From an uncultured Psychrobacillus sp. (GTDB lineage Bacteria > Bacillota > Bacilli > Bacillales_A > Planococcaceae): 64,000 nt of DNA. The stretch lies in assembly GCA_934234185.1 (NCBI GenBank), contig CAKQHO010000003.1, positions 1 through 64,000 on the forward strand. Reading direction: 5' to 3'. Position numbers and translations under genes: made by a program. This document shows, in pieces, positions 17,197 through 25,648 of the stretch. How positions within the stretch are numbered: the first letter of the stretch is position 1; each line of letters begins with the position of its first letter. The notes below the pieces were generated by a model. It made no database searches, was not told where the DNA came from, and was given only the letters and a program-made list of their open reading frames with translations.

Positions 17197-17847
17197 TCAT
17201 AATTTTTGATCTTCGATATACTCTCCTATTTTTCGCCAGTCTTCCTCTAAAAGCTCTCTAAGGGAAGGACGATAGAAAACAGATGCAGGATGAAAGGTTG
17301 GGATGACGGTATACATCTCCTCCGACCAAACAAACTCTTGCGAATCATAGGAATTTAAATGTAAAACCGAGCTTGTAAGTATCTTTCCGTGTAATTCTGT
17401 GACCTTTGCTTCCTTCCCAAGTAATCGCTGTAAACCAACATTACCAAGTGTTACGATGACCAGCGGAGATATATTTTTTAATTCGTAATCTAAGATTGGA
17501 GCATGGGCAAGTATTTCTAGCTTGGTAGGAGGACGATTATACTTTTTGAAAATTTGTTCTCCATTCCTTAGCTTCTTTTCTCTCCATAGAAAAGGTCTAC
17601 TACGGACAGCACTTGTCATATATACATCCTCCCGTGTTAAAGAAATAGAGGTCAAAGACTTGTTAAGCTCATCCCCAGCTCTACCTATAAACGGTAATCC
17701 TTGAATTGCCTCATTTTCCCCTGGGGCCTCTCCAACTAGCATGAGAACTGGGTTCCTGGGACCTTTCCCCACCACAAAGCCTTCTACAGGAAATCCTTCT
17801 ATTCTTTTTATGCAAAGCTCCACCAAATCATTAGGTAACTCAAACAT
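17197..17847 (-). CDS. uracil-DNA glycosylase family 4-like protein lacking the usual Fe-S cysteines
   Basis: A 216-residue member of the UDG superfamily. The active-site region is VGEAPGENEA (about residues 38-47) with GLPFIGRAGDEL, and the second catalytic motif is FHPAS near residue 185. Family 4 enzymes normally hold a 4Fe-4S cluster on four cysteines, but here I see only the N-terminal one (LCIKR). The usual KCRPP is replaced by VRSRPF, and no Cys is found after the PPTKLEI segment. It may still act on uracil or another damaged base. Its ATG follows AGGAGG. It is monocistronic. Confidence 0.8.
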   Translation of the reverse strand: MFELPNDLVELCIKRIEGFPVEGFVVGKGPRNPVLMLVGEAPGENEAIQGLPFIGRAGDELNKSLTSISLTREDVYMTSAVRSRPFLWREKKLRNGEQIFKKYNRPPTKLEILAHAPILDYELKNISPLVIVTLGNVGLQRLLGKEAKVTELHGKILTSSVLHLNSYDSQEFVWSEEMYTVIPTFHPASVFYRPSLRELLEEDWRKIGEYIEDQKL

Positions 17848-17955
17848 AATATCCTCCTAACTAGAAATGCATAAGCAAATATTTTTGCCCCGGACCAGCA
17901 AATGGAGAAGGGCGACGAGGCGTGCCTTACGTACACCTTTCTTTCTTCAAAAAAA

Positions 17956-17976
17956 TCCTTTCCAATATGGAAAGGA
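17956..17976 (-). terminator. intrinsic terminator of the PAP2 gene
   Basis: Perfect eight-base arms TCCTTTCC and GGAAAGGA with a five-base loop and seven T on the minus strand. Confidence 0.85.
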
Positions 17977-17981
17977 CATTT

Positions 17982-18590
17982 TTATCCGTTTAAAAACTTA
18001 CCTGTTTTTCTATATTCATACCACAAAGCAACGACTACAAACCACGTGTATCCGGCCATCCAGCCTGCCAGTACATCTGTTGCATAGTGACGCTCTCCAG
18101 CTATCCTAGAAAGACCTATCAGTACAGCTAAAGTGATTGCTGCAATCCAAACGACAAACTTCCAGCTTTTTTTCTTCAATACTTCCGTTATTAAGTAAGC
18201 AAAAGTTAGTAAATATAACAAGCCTACCATTGCATGTCCTGAGGGAAAACTATATGTGGTTAGCTGATCTAAAACATCTGGGCGCTCCCTCTGAATCCAT
18301 CTTTTAAGTAGCTGATTCAGTGCATTTCCCACTCCTACTGTTAATAAAACAAAAAGCATCGCACGATAATTATGAGATTTAACCCATAAATAAATTATAA
18401 ACAAAAGAGTGATTATAAAGACAAATTTGGTACTACCTAATACTTGAAAAGCCACAATGAAATTATTTCCTCTTAGTAGGTCCCCCATCTGTTGGTCAAA
18501 CTTTACCAATGGATCGTCCTGGTAAAATATTAACAAGACAAAAAAAACAAGTAACGTGGCAAATCCAAGCGGATAAAAGAATTTTCTCAC
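17982..18590 (-). CDS. PAP2-family membrane phosphatase
   Basis: A membrane phosphatase of about 202 residues with six helices. All three PAP2 motifs are present: KRWIQRERP, SFPSGHAM and SRIAGERHYATDVLAG, with the catalytic His in the last two. Such enzymes dephosphorylate undecaprenyl pyrophosphate, phosphatidylglycerol phosphate or related lipids; the substrate here is unknown. The best start is the GTG at 18590, six bases after AGGGGG. The frame extends upstream to a TTG at 18674, but that part has no ribosome binding site. It is monocistronic. Confidence 0.85.
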   Translation of the reverse strand: MRKFFYPLGFATLLVFFVLLIFYQDDPLVKFDQQMGDLLRGNNFIVAFQVLGSTKFVFIITLLFIIYLWVKSHNYRAMLFVLLTVGVGNALNQLLKRWIQRERPDVLDQLTTYSFPSGHAMVGLLYLLTFAYLITEVLKKKSWKFVVWIAAITLAVLIGLSRIAGERHYATDVLAGWMAGYTWFVVVALWYEYRKTGKFLNG

Positions 18591-18845
18591 CAAACTCCCC
18601 CTCTTCTCACCAATGAAAGCGAACTTAGAATATAAATCTTCCTTTAGATATAAGATAAAAAATATTAATAACAACTCATTGGATAATTATGTACTATTTG
18701 TATTAATATACCCCATAAATTAATCTTTAACTCGCTCTCACGCAAAACATAGATCTCTAATGGGTTAATAAAGTGTTTTTATTGGTAAAGAGAACGGCTT
18801 TCCCCCTACGGTCAGATTGACATAGTTAATTTTTTATAAAAAAAA

Positions 18846-18869
18846 ACATGCCTCATTGCTGAGACATGC
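18846..18869 (-). terminator. intrinsic terminator of yclQ
   Basis: Arms CATGCCTC and GAGACATG (one mismatch) with a six-base loop, followed by a long T-run on the minus strand. Confidence 0.8.
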
Positions 18870-18883
18870 TTCTTATGAAAAGA

Positions 18884-19915
18884 TTATTTTAACTCATTTA
18901 GGATTTCATCTAGCTTATCTGCTTCTGTAGTAACACCATTGCTTGAGAAGTACCAGTTTACGCCATCTAGGTATACAATTTTTCCTTCTTTGTAAGCACG
19001 AGTTTGTTTAATAATATCGTTTTCGATATCTGCTTTAATTGCTTCTACATCAGAAGCTGTACGGTCAATAACTAATAATACCTCTGGATCAACCGAAAGG
19101 AGTGACTCATAAGAGAAGTCAGAACCGTGTGAGGATGCTTCAATGTCAGTTGTTGCTGGAACAAATCCGAAGTCATTGTAAACATATGCGAAACGAGAAT
19201 CTTTTCCGTTATCGAAACCAGAGATTTTTTTGTCATTGTACATTGCCACTAATGCATTTTCATAACCTGCAGCTTTTTCTTTAACTGCTTCTACTTTTTC
19301 TTGTAGAGATGCTTTAAGCTCTTCCGCTTTTTCCTCTTTATCAAAGATGTTTGCAGCTAAGTCTACTGTTTCGTATACCGCATCAATATAGTTTTGGTTA
19401 TCAGAACCAATGAAAACTACATTTGGTGTAATTTCTTTTAACTCTTCATAGAATGGTGCTTGACGACCAGAGATGAAAATTACGTCTGGATTTGTAGCTG
19501 CCACTGCTTCAAAGTCAATTTGCTTTAAAGTACCAACGTCAGCAACATTGTCATTTACATACTTTTCTTTTAAGTGCGCTGGGATATTCCCTTTACCACC
19601 GTTAGCTGCAATTCCTACAATACCTTCAACGCCTAATGCATCAAGAGTATCTAAGAAGCCATAGTCTAGAGTAATAATACGCTCTGGCATTTTATCTAAA
19701 GTTACATCATTAAAAGTAACTGACTTACCTTCTTCTGTTTCACTATTTGGTGATAGAGACTTTACAGTCATTGGATATGCGGATGTTCCTGACACTTCAT
19801 CCGTTTTTGTTTGCTCTTTATTAGAATCTCCCGCTGATGTCTCATCATCTGAGTTACATGCTCCTAACATTAATGTTAAAGCTGCTACGGCAGTTAAAAA
19901 TTTCCACTTTTTCAT
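18884..19915 (-). CDS. yclQ: iron-siderophore ABC transporter substrate-binding lipoprotein (YclQ-like)
   Basis: A membrane-anchored binding protein of 343 residues: signal peptide with lipobox LGAC (lipidated Cys20), a Ser/Asp/Glu-rich linker, then a two-lobed periplasmic-binding fold typical of siderophore receptors (PERIITLDYGFLDTLDALG; NPDVIFISGRQ). Position and sequence fit YclQ, the petrobactin receptor of B. subtilis, although the ligand is inferred. It lies downstream of yclNOP but has its own promoter and Fur boxes, so it can be made in excess of the permease. The ATG has AGGAGG upstream. Confidence 0.87.
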   Translation of the reverse strand: MKKWKFLTAVAALTLMLGACNSDDETSAGDSNKEQTKTDEVSGTSAYPMTVKSLSPNSETEEGKSVTFNDVTLDKMPERIITLDYGFLDTLDALGVEGIVGIAANGGKGNIPAHLKEKYVNDNVADVGTLKQIDFEAVAATNPDVIFISGRQAPFYEELKEITPNVVFIGSDNQNYIDAVYETVDLAANIFDKEEKAEELKASLQEKVEAVKEKAAGYENALVAMYNDKKISGFDNGKDSRFAYVYNDFGFVPATTDIEASSHGSDFSYESLLSVDPEVLLVIDRTASDVEAIKADIENDIIKQTRAYKEGKIVYLDGVNWYFSSNGVTTEADKLDEILNELK

Positions 19916-19946
19916 TTTTGTTTCCTCCTAATATGCTTTCTTCAAA

Positions 19947-19965
19947 TGAAAATGATTATCATTTA
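19947..19965. promoter_or_regulatory. Fur box upstream of yclQ (proximal)
   Basis: It contains a perfect 7-1-7 inverted repeat AAATGAT-T-ATCATTT (19950-19964), a close match to the Bacillus Fur box. It lies downstream of the predicted yclQ transcription start. Confidence 0.8.
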
Positions 19966-19980
19966 CATCAACTGTTATCA

Positions 19981-20009
19981 GTGTAAATGAAATGCATGAA
20001 AGTTGTCAA
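19981..20009 (-). promoter_or_regulatory. yclQ promoter
   Basis: TTGACA (20004-20009) and TTACAC (19981-19986) with 17-base spacing on the minus strand, flanked on both sides by Fur-type boxes. Confidence 0.55.
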
Positions 20010-20017
20010 CTTTTTTT

Positions 20018-20038
20018 TGAAAATAATTCTCATTCTCA
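20018..20038. promoter_or_regulatory. Fur-like box upstream of yclQ (distal)
   Basis: TGAAAATAATTCTCATTCTCA matches the extended Fur consensus imperfectly. It sits just upstream of the yclQ -35 box. Confidence 0.6.
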
Positions 20039-20053
20039 TCTACTCGAAAATAA

Positions 20054-20088
20054 AAACGTGCATAAATGATATACATTCATGCACGTTT
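20054..20088 (-). terminator. terminator between yclP and yclQ
   Basis: Arms AAACGTGCAT and ATGCACGTTT around a loop, with T-rich sequence after it on the minus strand. It separates yclNOP from yclQ and may lower read-through. Confidence 0.75.
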
Positions 20089-20101
20089 GTTGAAATGATT
20101 G

Positions 20102-20866
20102 TTAATTGGAATTAAAGTATACACATATACGACAGCCATCTTGGACTTGTACAGGAATATGCATGTCATACACTTCACGCAAGGCTTCAGAATTAATGAT
20201 CTCATTCGTTGGTCCATCCTTTACAAGACGTCCATCCTTTAATGCAACAATCCGATCAGAGTAAACAGAAGCAAAGTTGATATCATGTAATACTATGACA
20301 ACCGTTTTTCCTAATTCATCTACTAGCTTACGTAAAATTTTCATAATTTGTACAGAATGTTTCATATCTAAATTGTTTAATGGCTCATCTAATAAGATAT
20401 ACTCAGTATCCTGAGCAATAACCATTGAAATAAATGCGCGCTGCTTTTGACCGCCTGATAACTCATCTAAAAACTTATCTTGCATATCCACTAAATTCAT
20501 ATACTCCAGCGCTTGGTCAACTAATCTTTCATCTTCCGCATTTAATCGCCCTTTTGAATATGGATAGCGACCAAAAGAAACAAGCTCCCGTACTGTTAAA
20601 CGAATATTTAAATGGTTAGCTTGCTTTAAGATTGCAACACGCTTTGCAAAAGCATCCGATTTCATTTTCTTAACATCTGCTTGATCTAAAAATACTTCAC
20701 CTGTATCAGCATCTAGCAGACGGCTAACCATGGATAATAGAGTTGATTTACCAGCACCATTTGGCCCGATAAAAGAAGTGATCGCTTTTGGTTGGATTTT
20801 TAATGTTACATTTTCAACGACTGTTTTTTTCCCGAAGCTTTTAGAAAGCTTTTTAATCTCAATCAT
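20102..20866 (-). CDS. yclP: iron-siderophore ABC transporter ATP-binding protein (YclP-like)
   Basis: The 254-residue ATPase of the siderophore importer. Walker A GPNGAGKST, signature LSGGQKQR, Walker B ILLDEPLNNLD and the H-loop VLHDINFA are all in place, as in FecE/FhuC-type ATPases. Its ATG overlaps the yclO stop in an ATGA, which indicates translational coupling. The length equals the known YclP type. It would power uptake through the YclN/YclO channel of ligands delivered by YclQ. Confidence 0.92.
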   Translation of the reverse strand: MIEIKKLSKSFGKKTVVENVTLKIQPKAITSFIGPNGAGKSTLLSMVSRLLDADTGEVFLDQADVKKMKSDAFAKRVAILKQANHLNIRLTVRELVSFGRYPYSKGRLNAEDERLVDQALEYMNLVDMQDKFLDELSGGQKQRAFISMVIAQDTEYILLDEPLNNLDMKHSVQIMKILRKLVDELGKTVVIVLHDINFASVYSDRIVALKDGRLVKDGPTNEIINSEALREVYDMHIPVQVQDGCRICVYFNSN

Positions 20867-21819
20867 TCTGCTTTCCTACTTTCCCTAAGTAATAAGTAAA
20901 TAAAGTAAAGTCCACCGACAAAGTTGATAATAACACTAATCGTTGTATTTAAATGGAAAATATGCTGCACTAAAAATTGGCCACCTACTAGCGCAATAAT
21001 ACTAATCAAACTCGCTCCAATAATTAAAACCGAATGCTTATAAGTTGCTAAATATTGATATGCCAGATTCGCTACTATTAAGCCTAGGAATGTAACAGGA
21101 CCAACTAGTGCTGTAGAAGTAGCAATCAAAACAGATGATAAAATTAGAACCTTTAATATAATTTTGTCATAGTTGACACCTAGGTTAATTGCATTATCAC
21201 GACCTAGTGATACTACATCCAGCTCACGCAATAATCGATACCCATAAAGAAAGGCTAGACCTAGTATAGCCGATGCGATAAGTAATAATTCTGTTTTCAC
21301 ATTCATAAAGCTTGCAAAAAGCCTAGCTTGTAAACTTTCATATTCTACAGGATCAATAATGACCTGCATAAATGTCACAAGGCTTCCTAGTAACGTTCCA
21401 ATAATCATACCTGCCAATAAAAGAAGGAAAATTGGATATTTATCTGCTCGGAATAAAAAGCGATATAGAAGTAATGCAAAAACAATCATTGCAATAATTG
21501 ATACGCCAAAGTTTAAATAACGGCTTACAACAAAAACAGAAGCAGACCCTGCCGTAAAGTAGATTACTGTTTGTACTACTTCATACATGGAATCGACACC
21601 CATAACAGATGGTGTTAATAGTCGATTATGGGTTACTGTTTGAAATATAACCGATGCAAACGCAATTGCTGTTCCGGTAATAACCATTGCAGCCAACCTC
21701 TCCAAACGCTTTGGAAAGGCGTAACTAAAACCACCTTGAATATTATAGAAGGCAAATAACGCCATACACACTAACGCAATCACAGCCAAAATAATTAGCT
21801 TCGTACTATTTTTTTGCAT
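20863..21819 (-). CDS. yclO: iron-siderophore ABC transporter permease (YclO-like)
   Basis: A FecCD-family permease of 318 residues with eight to ten membrane helices. Conserved elements include the GTAIAFASVIFQTVTHNRLLTPS segment after helix 2 and the coupling region near GPVTFLGLIVANL that contacts the ATPase. It overlaps yclN by 14 bases and yclP by 4, so the genes are tightly coupled. It would pair with YclN to form the heterodimeric channel. Confidence 0.9.
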   Translation of the reverse strand: MQKNSTKLIILAVIALVCMALFAFYNIQGGFSYAFPKRLERLAAMVITGTAIAFASVIFQTVTHNRLLTPSVMGVDSMYEVVQTVIYFTAGSASVFVVSRYLNFGVSIIAMIVFALLLYRFLFRADKYPIFLLLLAGMIIGTLLGSLVTFMQVIIDPVEYESLQARLFASFMNVKTELLLIASAILGLAFLYGYRLLRELDVVSLGRDNAINLGVNYDKIILKVLILSSVLIATSTALVGPVTFLGLIVANLAYQYLATYKHSVLIIGASLISIIALVGGQFLVQHIFHLNTTISVIINFVGGLYFIYLLLRESRKAE

Positions 21820-22762
21820 ATGCTTTCCCCCTAAACAACATTACTAAGAAGATCGCACTGCCAATTACTGCGACTGTTGTATTTACTGGTATCTCATATG
21901 GATGAACAATCAATCGGCTTATAATGTCACAAGCCAGTAAGAATGCAGCCCCCATAAAGATAGTGTGTGGAATTGTTTTCCGTAGATTATCGCCTAAATA
22001 AAGGGAAACAAGGTTTGGTACTATTAAGCCTAAAAAAGGTATTATTCCAACAGTTAAAACGACTGTAGTAGAAATAACTGCTACGATAACAAGACCAATA
22101 TTTAATACTGTCCGATAACTTAAGCCTAAGTTTTTTGCAAAATCCTCGCCCATACCGGCAACAGTAAATTTATTTGCATAAATATAAGCAATAATAATCG
22201 CCGGCACTGCCACATAAAGCAATTCATAGCGCCCTGAGACGATTAATGTAAAACTCCCTAAGAAAAATGAATCAACATTTTGTAAAACATCCGCTTCATA
22301 TCCCAAAAACGTTGAAATTGCACCAATAATATTACCGTACATAATCCCAATAAGCGGTACGAAAATTACATCCTTAAATTTAATACGCTCAAGCAGCTGC
22401 ATAAAAATAAACGTACCGATTAATGCAAATGCAAAACTAAAGAAAATCTGTCCCATATAAGACATATTTGTAAAGAATATCATTGATACAATGACTCCTA
22501 GTTTTGCTGCATCAAGGGTACCCGCTGTTGTCGGTGATACGAACTTGTTTCGGCTTAAACTTTGCATAATTAAGCCTGCAATACCCATTCCTGCACCAGC
22601 TAATATAATTGCCATTAAACGCGGCAATCTACTTATCAAGAAGATTTGCGTCTTTTGTGATTCGAAATCAAGCAAATCGCTTGGTCTAATATTAATGGCA
22701 CCTATAAATAGCGAAATAAAGGATAGGATAATAGTTGCTATTACTAATATCCATAATCTCAT
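21806..22762 (-). CDS. yclN: iron-siderophore ABC transporter permease (YclN-like)
   Basis: The first gene of the operon, a FecCD permease of 318 residues. It shows GAGMGIAGLIMQSLSRNKFVSP after the second helix and GIIPFLGLIVPNL as the ATPase-coupling region. Its promoter carries a Fur box, so transcription should rise in iron starvation. The gene order N-O-P-Q matches the B. subtilis petrobactin system. Confidence 0.9.
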   Translation of the reverse strand: MRLWILVIATIILSFISLFIGAINIRPSDLLDFESQKTQIFLISRLPRLMAIILAGAGMGIAGLIMQSLSRNKFVSPTTAGTLDAAKLGVIVSMIFFTNMSYMGQIFFSFAFALIGTFIFMQLLERIKFKDVIFVPLIGIMYGNIIGAISTFLGYEADVLQNVDSFFLGSFTLIVSGRYELLYVAVPAIIIAYIYANKFTVAGMGEDFAKNLGLSYRTVLNIGLVIVAVISTTVVLTVGIIPFLGLIVPNLVSLYLGDNLRKTIPHTIFMGAAFLLACDIISRLIVHPYEIPVNTTVAVIGSAIFLVMLFRGKAYAKK

Positions 22763-22802
22763 GTGAAATCCCCATAAAAATATATTTTCTCAACAACATT
22801 GT

Positions 22803-22817
22803 TGATAACGATTATCA
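22803..22817. promoter_or_regulatory. Fur box of the yclNOP operon
   Basis: TGATAACGATTATCA, a 7-1-7 inverted repeat with perfect outer arms, lies just downstream of the predicted transcription start. Confidence 0.85.
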
Positions 22818-22834
22818 TTATTGAGTCGTCTTCC

Positions 22835-22863
22835 ATTATAAACAACGAATATAGTAAAATCAA
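22835..22863 (-). promoter_or_regulatory. yclN promoter
   Basis: TTGATT (22858-22863) and a consensus TATAAT (22835-22840) with 17-base spacing on the minus strand. Confidence 0.75.
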
Positions 22864-23066
22864 CATCTACTAACCGGCATCTTTTGTTCTAACTATAACA
22901 TTTGTACTAAAAAGAGCTTTCAGTATAGTTGTCCAGTCATTCAATTTTTTAAAATATATGATTTTAAGTACAGGAAAACTGTATAAGAACCTGTTCTACA
23001 AATTCAATAAAAAGAACGTGAAAATAGATACTCATGGCATTAAGATTATATTCTTCATTTCAAAAA

Positions 23067-23108
23067 AACTGCTCTAATCGTTCCATTTCTGAAACGCTTA
23101 GAGCAGTT
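23067..23108 (-). terminator. intrinsic terminator of the DUF6612 lipoprotein gene
   Basis: Eleven-base arms AACTGCTCTAA and TTAGAGCAGTT with further inner pairing and seven T on the minus strand. Confidence 0.88.
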
Positions 23109-23118
23109 GTACCCATTA

Positions 23119-23958
23119 TTAAATTTCGATTTCAACAGCACTCTCAACTATTTCCTGTGGTACTGTGATTTCCGTTAATTCATTGAAGTTAGAATAGGTA
23201 GTTTTTAAATCTTGGATCATAGTAACTGTTTCTCCATCCATCGTCATTACCATGTCCATTACCATGTCTACTTTGTTTGTTTGGAATGTTTCTTTATCAA
23301 TATGAAGGACATAATTTAACGAATTAATCGTATAATCCATGTCTATTCCTTCAGAATCGCCTAATCCCTTTAATGCTTCATCTACTTGCGCTTGTATTAA
23401 AGCAGTAAATTTTTCTCCTGAAGCATTCATTTTTAAGATATAGTTCTTATCATCTTGTTCAAAAGTAAAATCTTCTAAATACTCCTCTAGCATTTGTAAC
23501 TGTTCAGCAGGATTAGACTGATCGGTTGAACCCATCAGTTCATCCATCATGTCCTGTGGAAGCTTCATCCATTGTCCTGTAGTACTTTCAAACATGTAAA
23601 ACGATTCTGTTGAAAGATAGGCTTCAATATCCATATCTTCCTCCATACCCTCTCCCATAATCATGGAAGTTGTCCCTTTTTGATAAATCTGAATTGGATC
23701 TATTACAACATCCATATCCATATCAGCAACCATGTTTATCTCTTCTTCACCTGGCATATTCATTTTTTGGTCTAAAGTCATTTGTACTTTTACGCTCTTT
23801 AATTGCTCCGAAACTTCTATGGACTTCGCATAAACTTCTTTAAGAGTCATGTCGCTCTTGTCGGCAACTCCAGAGTCTGTTGGTTGAGCAGTTTGGTTAC
23901 AAGCAGCTAAGCCTAATGTAAGTGCTGTTGCAGCTAAAAGTGTTTTCCATTTCTTCAT
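23119..23958 (-). CDS. Met-rich lipoprotein, DUF6612 family
   Basis: A surface lipoprotein of 279 residues: signal peptide with lipobox LAAC (Cys20), a short linker, then a beta-rich domain of the DUF6612/LolA-like type starting at MTLKEVYAKS. It is unusually rich in Met next to acidic residues (ADMDMDV, MEEDMDI, VDMVMDMVMTMDG). Related proteins are thought to bind lipids or hydrophobic ligands, but no function is established. Its signal peptide is almost the same as that of YclQ (both begin MKKWK). It is 65 bases downstream of the peptide transporter gene with no terminator between, so co-transcription is possible. Confidence 0.7.
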   Translation of the reverse strand: MKKWKTLLAATALTLGLAACNQTAQPTDSGVADKSDMTLKEVYAKSIEVSEQLKSVKVQMTLDQKMNMPGEEEINMVADMDMDVVIDPIQIYQKGTTSMIMGEGMEEDMDIEAYLSTESFYMFESTTGQWMKLPQDMMDELMGSTDQSNPAEQLQMLEEYLEDFTFEQDDKNYILKMNASGEKFTALIQAQVDEALKGLGDSEGIDMDYTINSLNYVLHIDKETFQTNKVDMVMDMVMTMDGETVTMIQDLKTTYSNFNELTEITVPQEIVESAVEIEI

Positions 23959-24023
23959 ATTAATTCCACCCTTTCCTGTTTATAATAGTTTTTACGAATA
24001 TAAACGGAAAAGGTTTCAAATGT

Positions 24024-25511
24024 TTAATTTATCCCGCGCATATATTTTTGAATGATAGGACTTGTGAAATAGAGAACTAAACCAATTAGTAAGGCTATTC
24101 CTCCTATCACACCGAAATACATAATCTCATTCTCTGGGCTATATAGTTTTACCACTTGTGCATTAATTGCCTGAGCTGAAGCGTTAGTCATGAACCAAAG
24201 ACTCATAGTTTGAGCAGCAAATGCGGCTGGTGCAAGCTTTGTAGTAGCAGATAAACCAACAGGTGAAAGTAATAATTCTCCTATTACAACTAAGAAAAAG
24301 CTTAGTACTAGCCACCACGGACTCACAAGTGATTCAGTTCCGTTTAAGTATGCAGGGAATATCATGACAATAAACGATAATCCTGCAAAGAAAAGACCAT
24401 AGGCAAACTTCCGAGAAGTAGTTGGTTGCCTCTTCCCAAGCTTTACCCAAAGCCATGCAAATATCGGTGCAAAAGCTATAATAAATAATGGATTTAAGGA
24501 TTGGAACCAAGCTGGTGATAACTCAAATGTCCCGATAGAAAGGTTCACTCGTTCATCAGCATATTGCGCCAATATATTGGAACCCTGCTCTTGAATCGCC
24601 CAGAACATCATAGCTGCAACGAATAATGGAATATAAGCAAGCAGCCTAGATTTTTCATCCTCCGTAGACTTATCACTTCTATACATTACGATGAAATAGA
24701 TGGTAGGGATCAAAATCCCTAAAATAGAGATAGTCATAGTAAACACATCGATTGTCATTATGCCTGCTTGGACCAAGTAGAATCCAATAGCTGCAATGAT
24801 GACAGCTACTATTCCGAAACGTAAGAAAAATGATTTTCTTTCTTGCTTTGTCATTGGATTTGGAACATATGAACCTGCTAGTCCCAAGTATTTCTTTTTC
24901 GTCACTAAAAAGACAACTAATCCAATAGCCATCCCAACAGCCGCTAGGCTAAATCCTAGATGAAAGTTGTAGTTTAATCCGATTGTTCCGACAATTAAAG
25001 GCGCAATAAATGCCCCCATATTAATACCCATGTAGAATATACTAAAGCCTGAATCTCTACGTACGTCCTCTTTTGAATATAAATCCCCGACGATACTTGA
25101 AATATTAGGCTTCAATAAACCTGTACCTATTACAATAAACGCCATCGATACAAATAATGTGGTCAATCCACCTGGGATAGCTAAAACAATATGTCCAAGC
25201 ATGATTAAAACTCCACCATAAAACACAGTTCGAGTAGTACCGAGAAGTCTGTCAGCTATCCAACCACCAATAATACCTGACATGTAAACTAGCGATCCAT
25301 ATACTGCCATAATAGAGTTAGCCGTAGATCTCTCTAAACCTAGACCACCAGCAGTTACTTCGTAGTACATGTAGTAGATAAGGATTGCTCTCATTCCATA
25401 ATAGGAGAAGCGCTCCCAAAACTCAGTAAAAAATAATGATAAAAGCCCTTTTGGATGTCCAAAGAATCCTTTTTGAGGCACCGACTTTACTATTTCTTCT
25501 TTTGATAACAA
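24024..25511 (-). CDS. proton-coupled oligopeptide transporter (POT/PTR family, DtpT/YclF-like)
   Basis: A major-facilitator peptide symporter of about 495 residues with 14 predicted helices. The family signature EFWERFSYYGMRAIL follows the first cytosolic segment, and the helix-3-to-5 region GTGLLKPNISSIVGDLY is the classic PTR2 motif. It imports di- and tripeptides with protons. I place the start at the TTG at 25511, seven bases after AGAGGG; the TTG at 25517 is too close. It lies upstream of the Met-rich lipoprotein gene and divergent from the ABC exporter. Confidence 0.9.
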   Translation of the reverse strand: MLSKEEIVKSVPQKGFFGHPKGLLSLFFTEFWERFSYYGMRAILIYYMYYEVTAGGLGLERSTANSIMAVYGSLVYMSGIIGGWIADRLLGTTRTVFYGGVLIMLGHIVLAIPGGLTTLFVSMAFIVIGTGLLKPNISSIVGDLYSKEDVRRDSGFSIFYMGINMGAFIAPLIVGTIGLNYNFHLGFSLAAVGMAIGLVVFLVTKKKYLGLAGSYVPNPMTKQERKSFFLRFGIVAVIIAAIGFYLVQAGIMTIDVFTMTISILGILIPTIYFIVMYRSDKSTEDEKSRLLAYIPLFVAAMMFWAIQEQGSNILAQYADERVNLSIGTFELSPAWFQSLNPLFIIAFAPIFAWLWVKLGKRQPTTSRKFAYGLFFAGLSFIVMIFPAYLNGTESLVSPWWLVLSFFLVVIGELLLSPVGLSATTKLAPAAFAAQTMSLWFMTNASAQAINAQVVKLYSPENEIMYFGVIGGIALLIGLVLYFTSPIIQKYMRGIN

Positions 25512-25648
25512 GATCAATCCCTCTTTTCTTTTTCAAAAAATATAACACTATTTTCCCCTAATCGAAGAAATAAAAACCATTTTAATATTTCGAGTTTTGA
25601 AATTATTCGTTATAATAGTCTGTATGACTTTAGAAAAGGGTGCTTATA

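Larger units (their letters stand above)
22763..23066. other. intergenic region upstream of yclN
   Basis: It holds the yclN promoter and Fur box in its first 100 bases. The remaining 200 bases up to the lipoprotein terminator show nothing I can assign apart from a small palindrome AGAAC-CT-GTTCT near 22985, which I do not interpret. Confidence 0.5.

Noticed and set aside
17867..18109. 80-residue plus-strand frame (and an overlapping one) at the 3' end of the PAP2 gene
   Set aside because: It overlaps the PAP2 gene and its terminator on the opposite strand; no ribosome binding site and no protein-like pattern.
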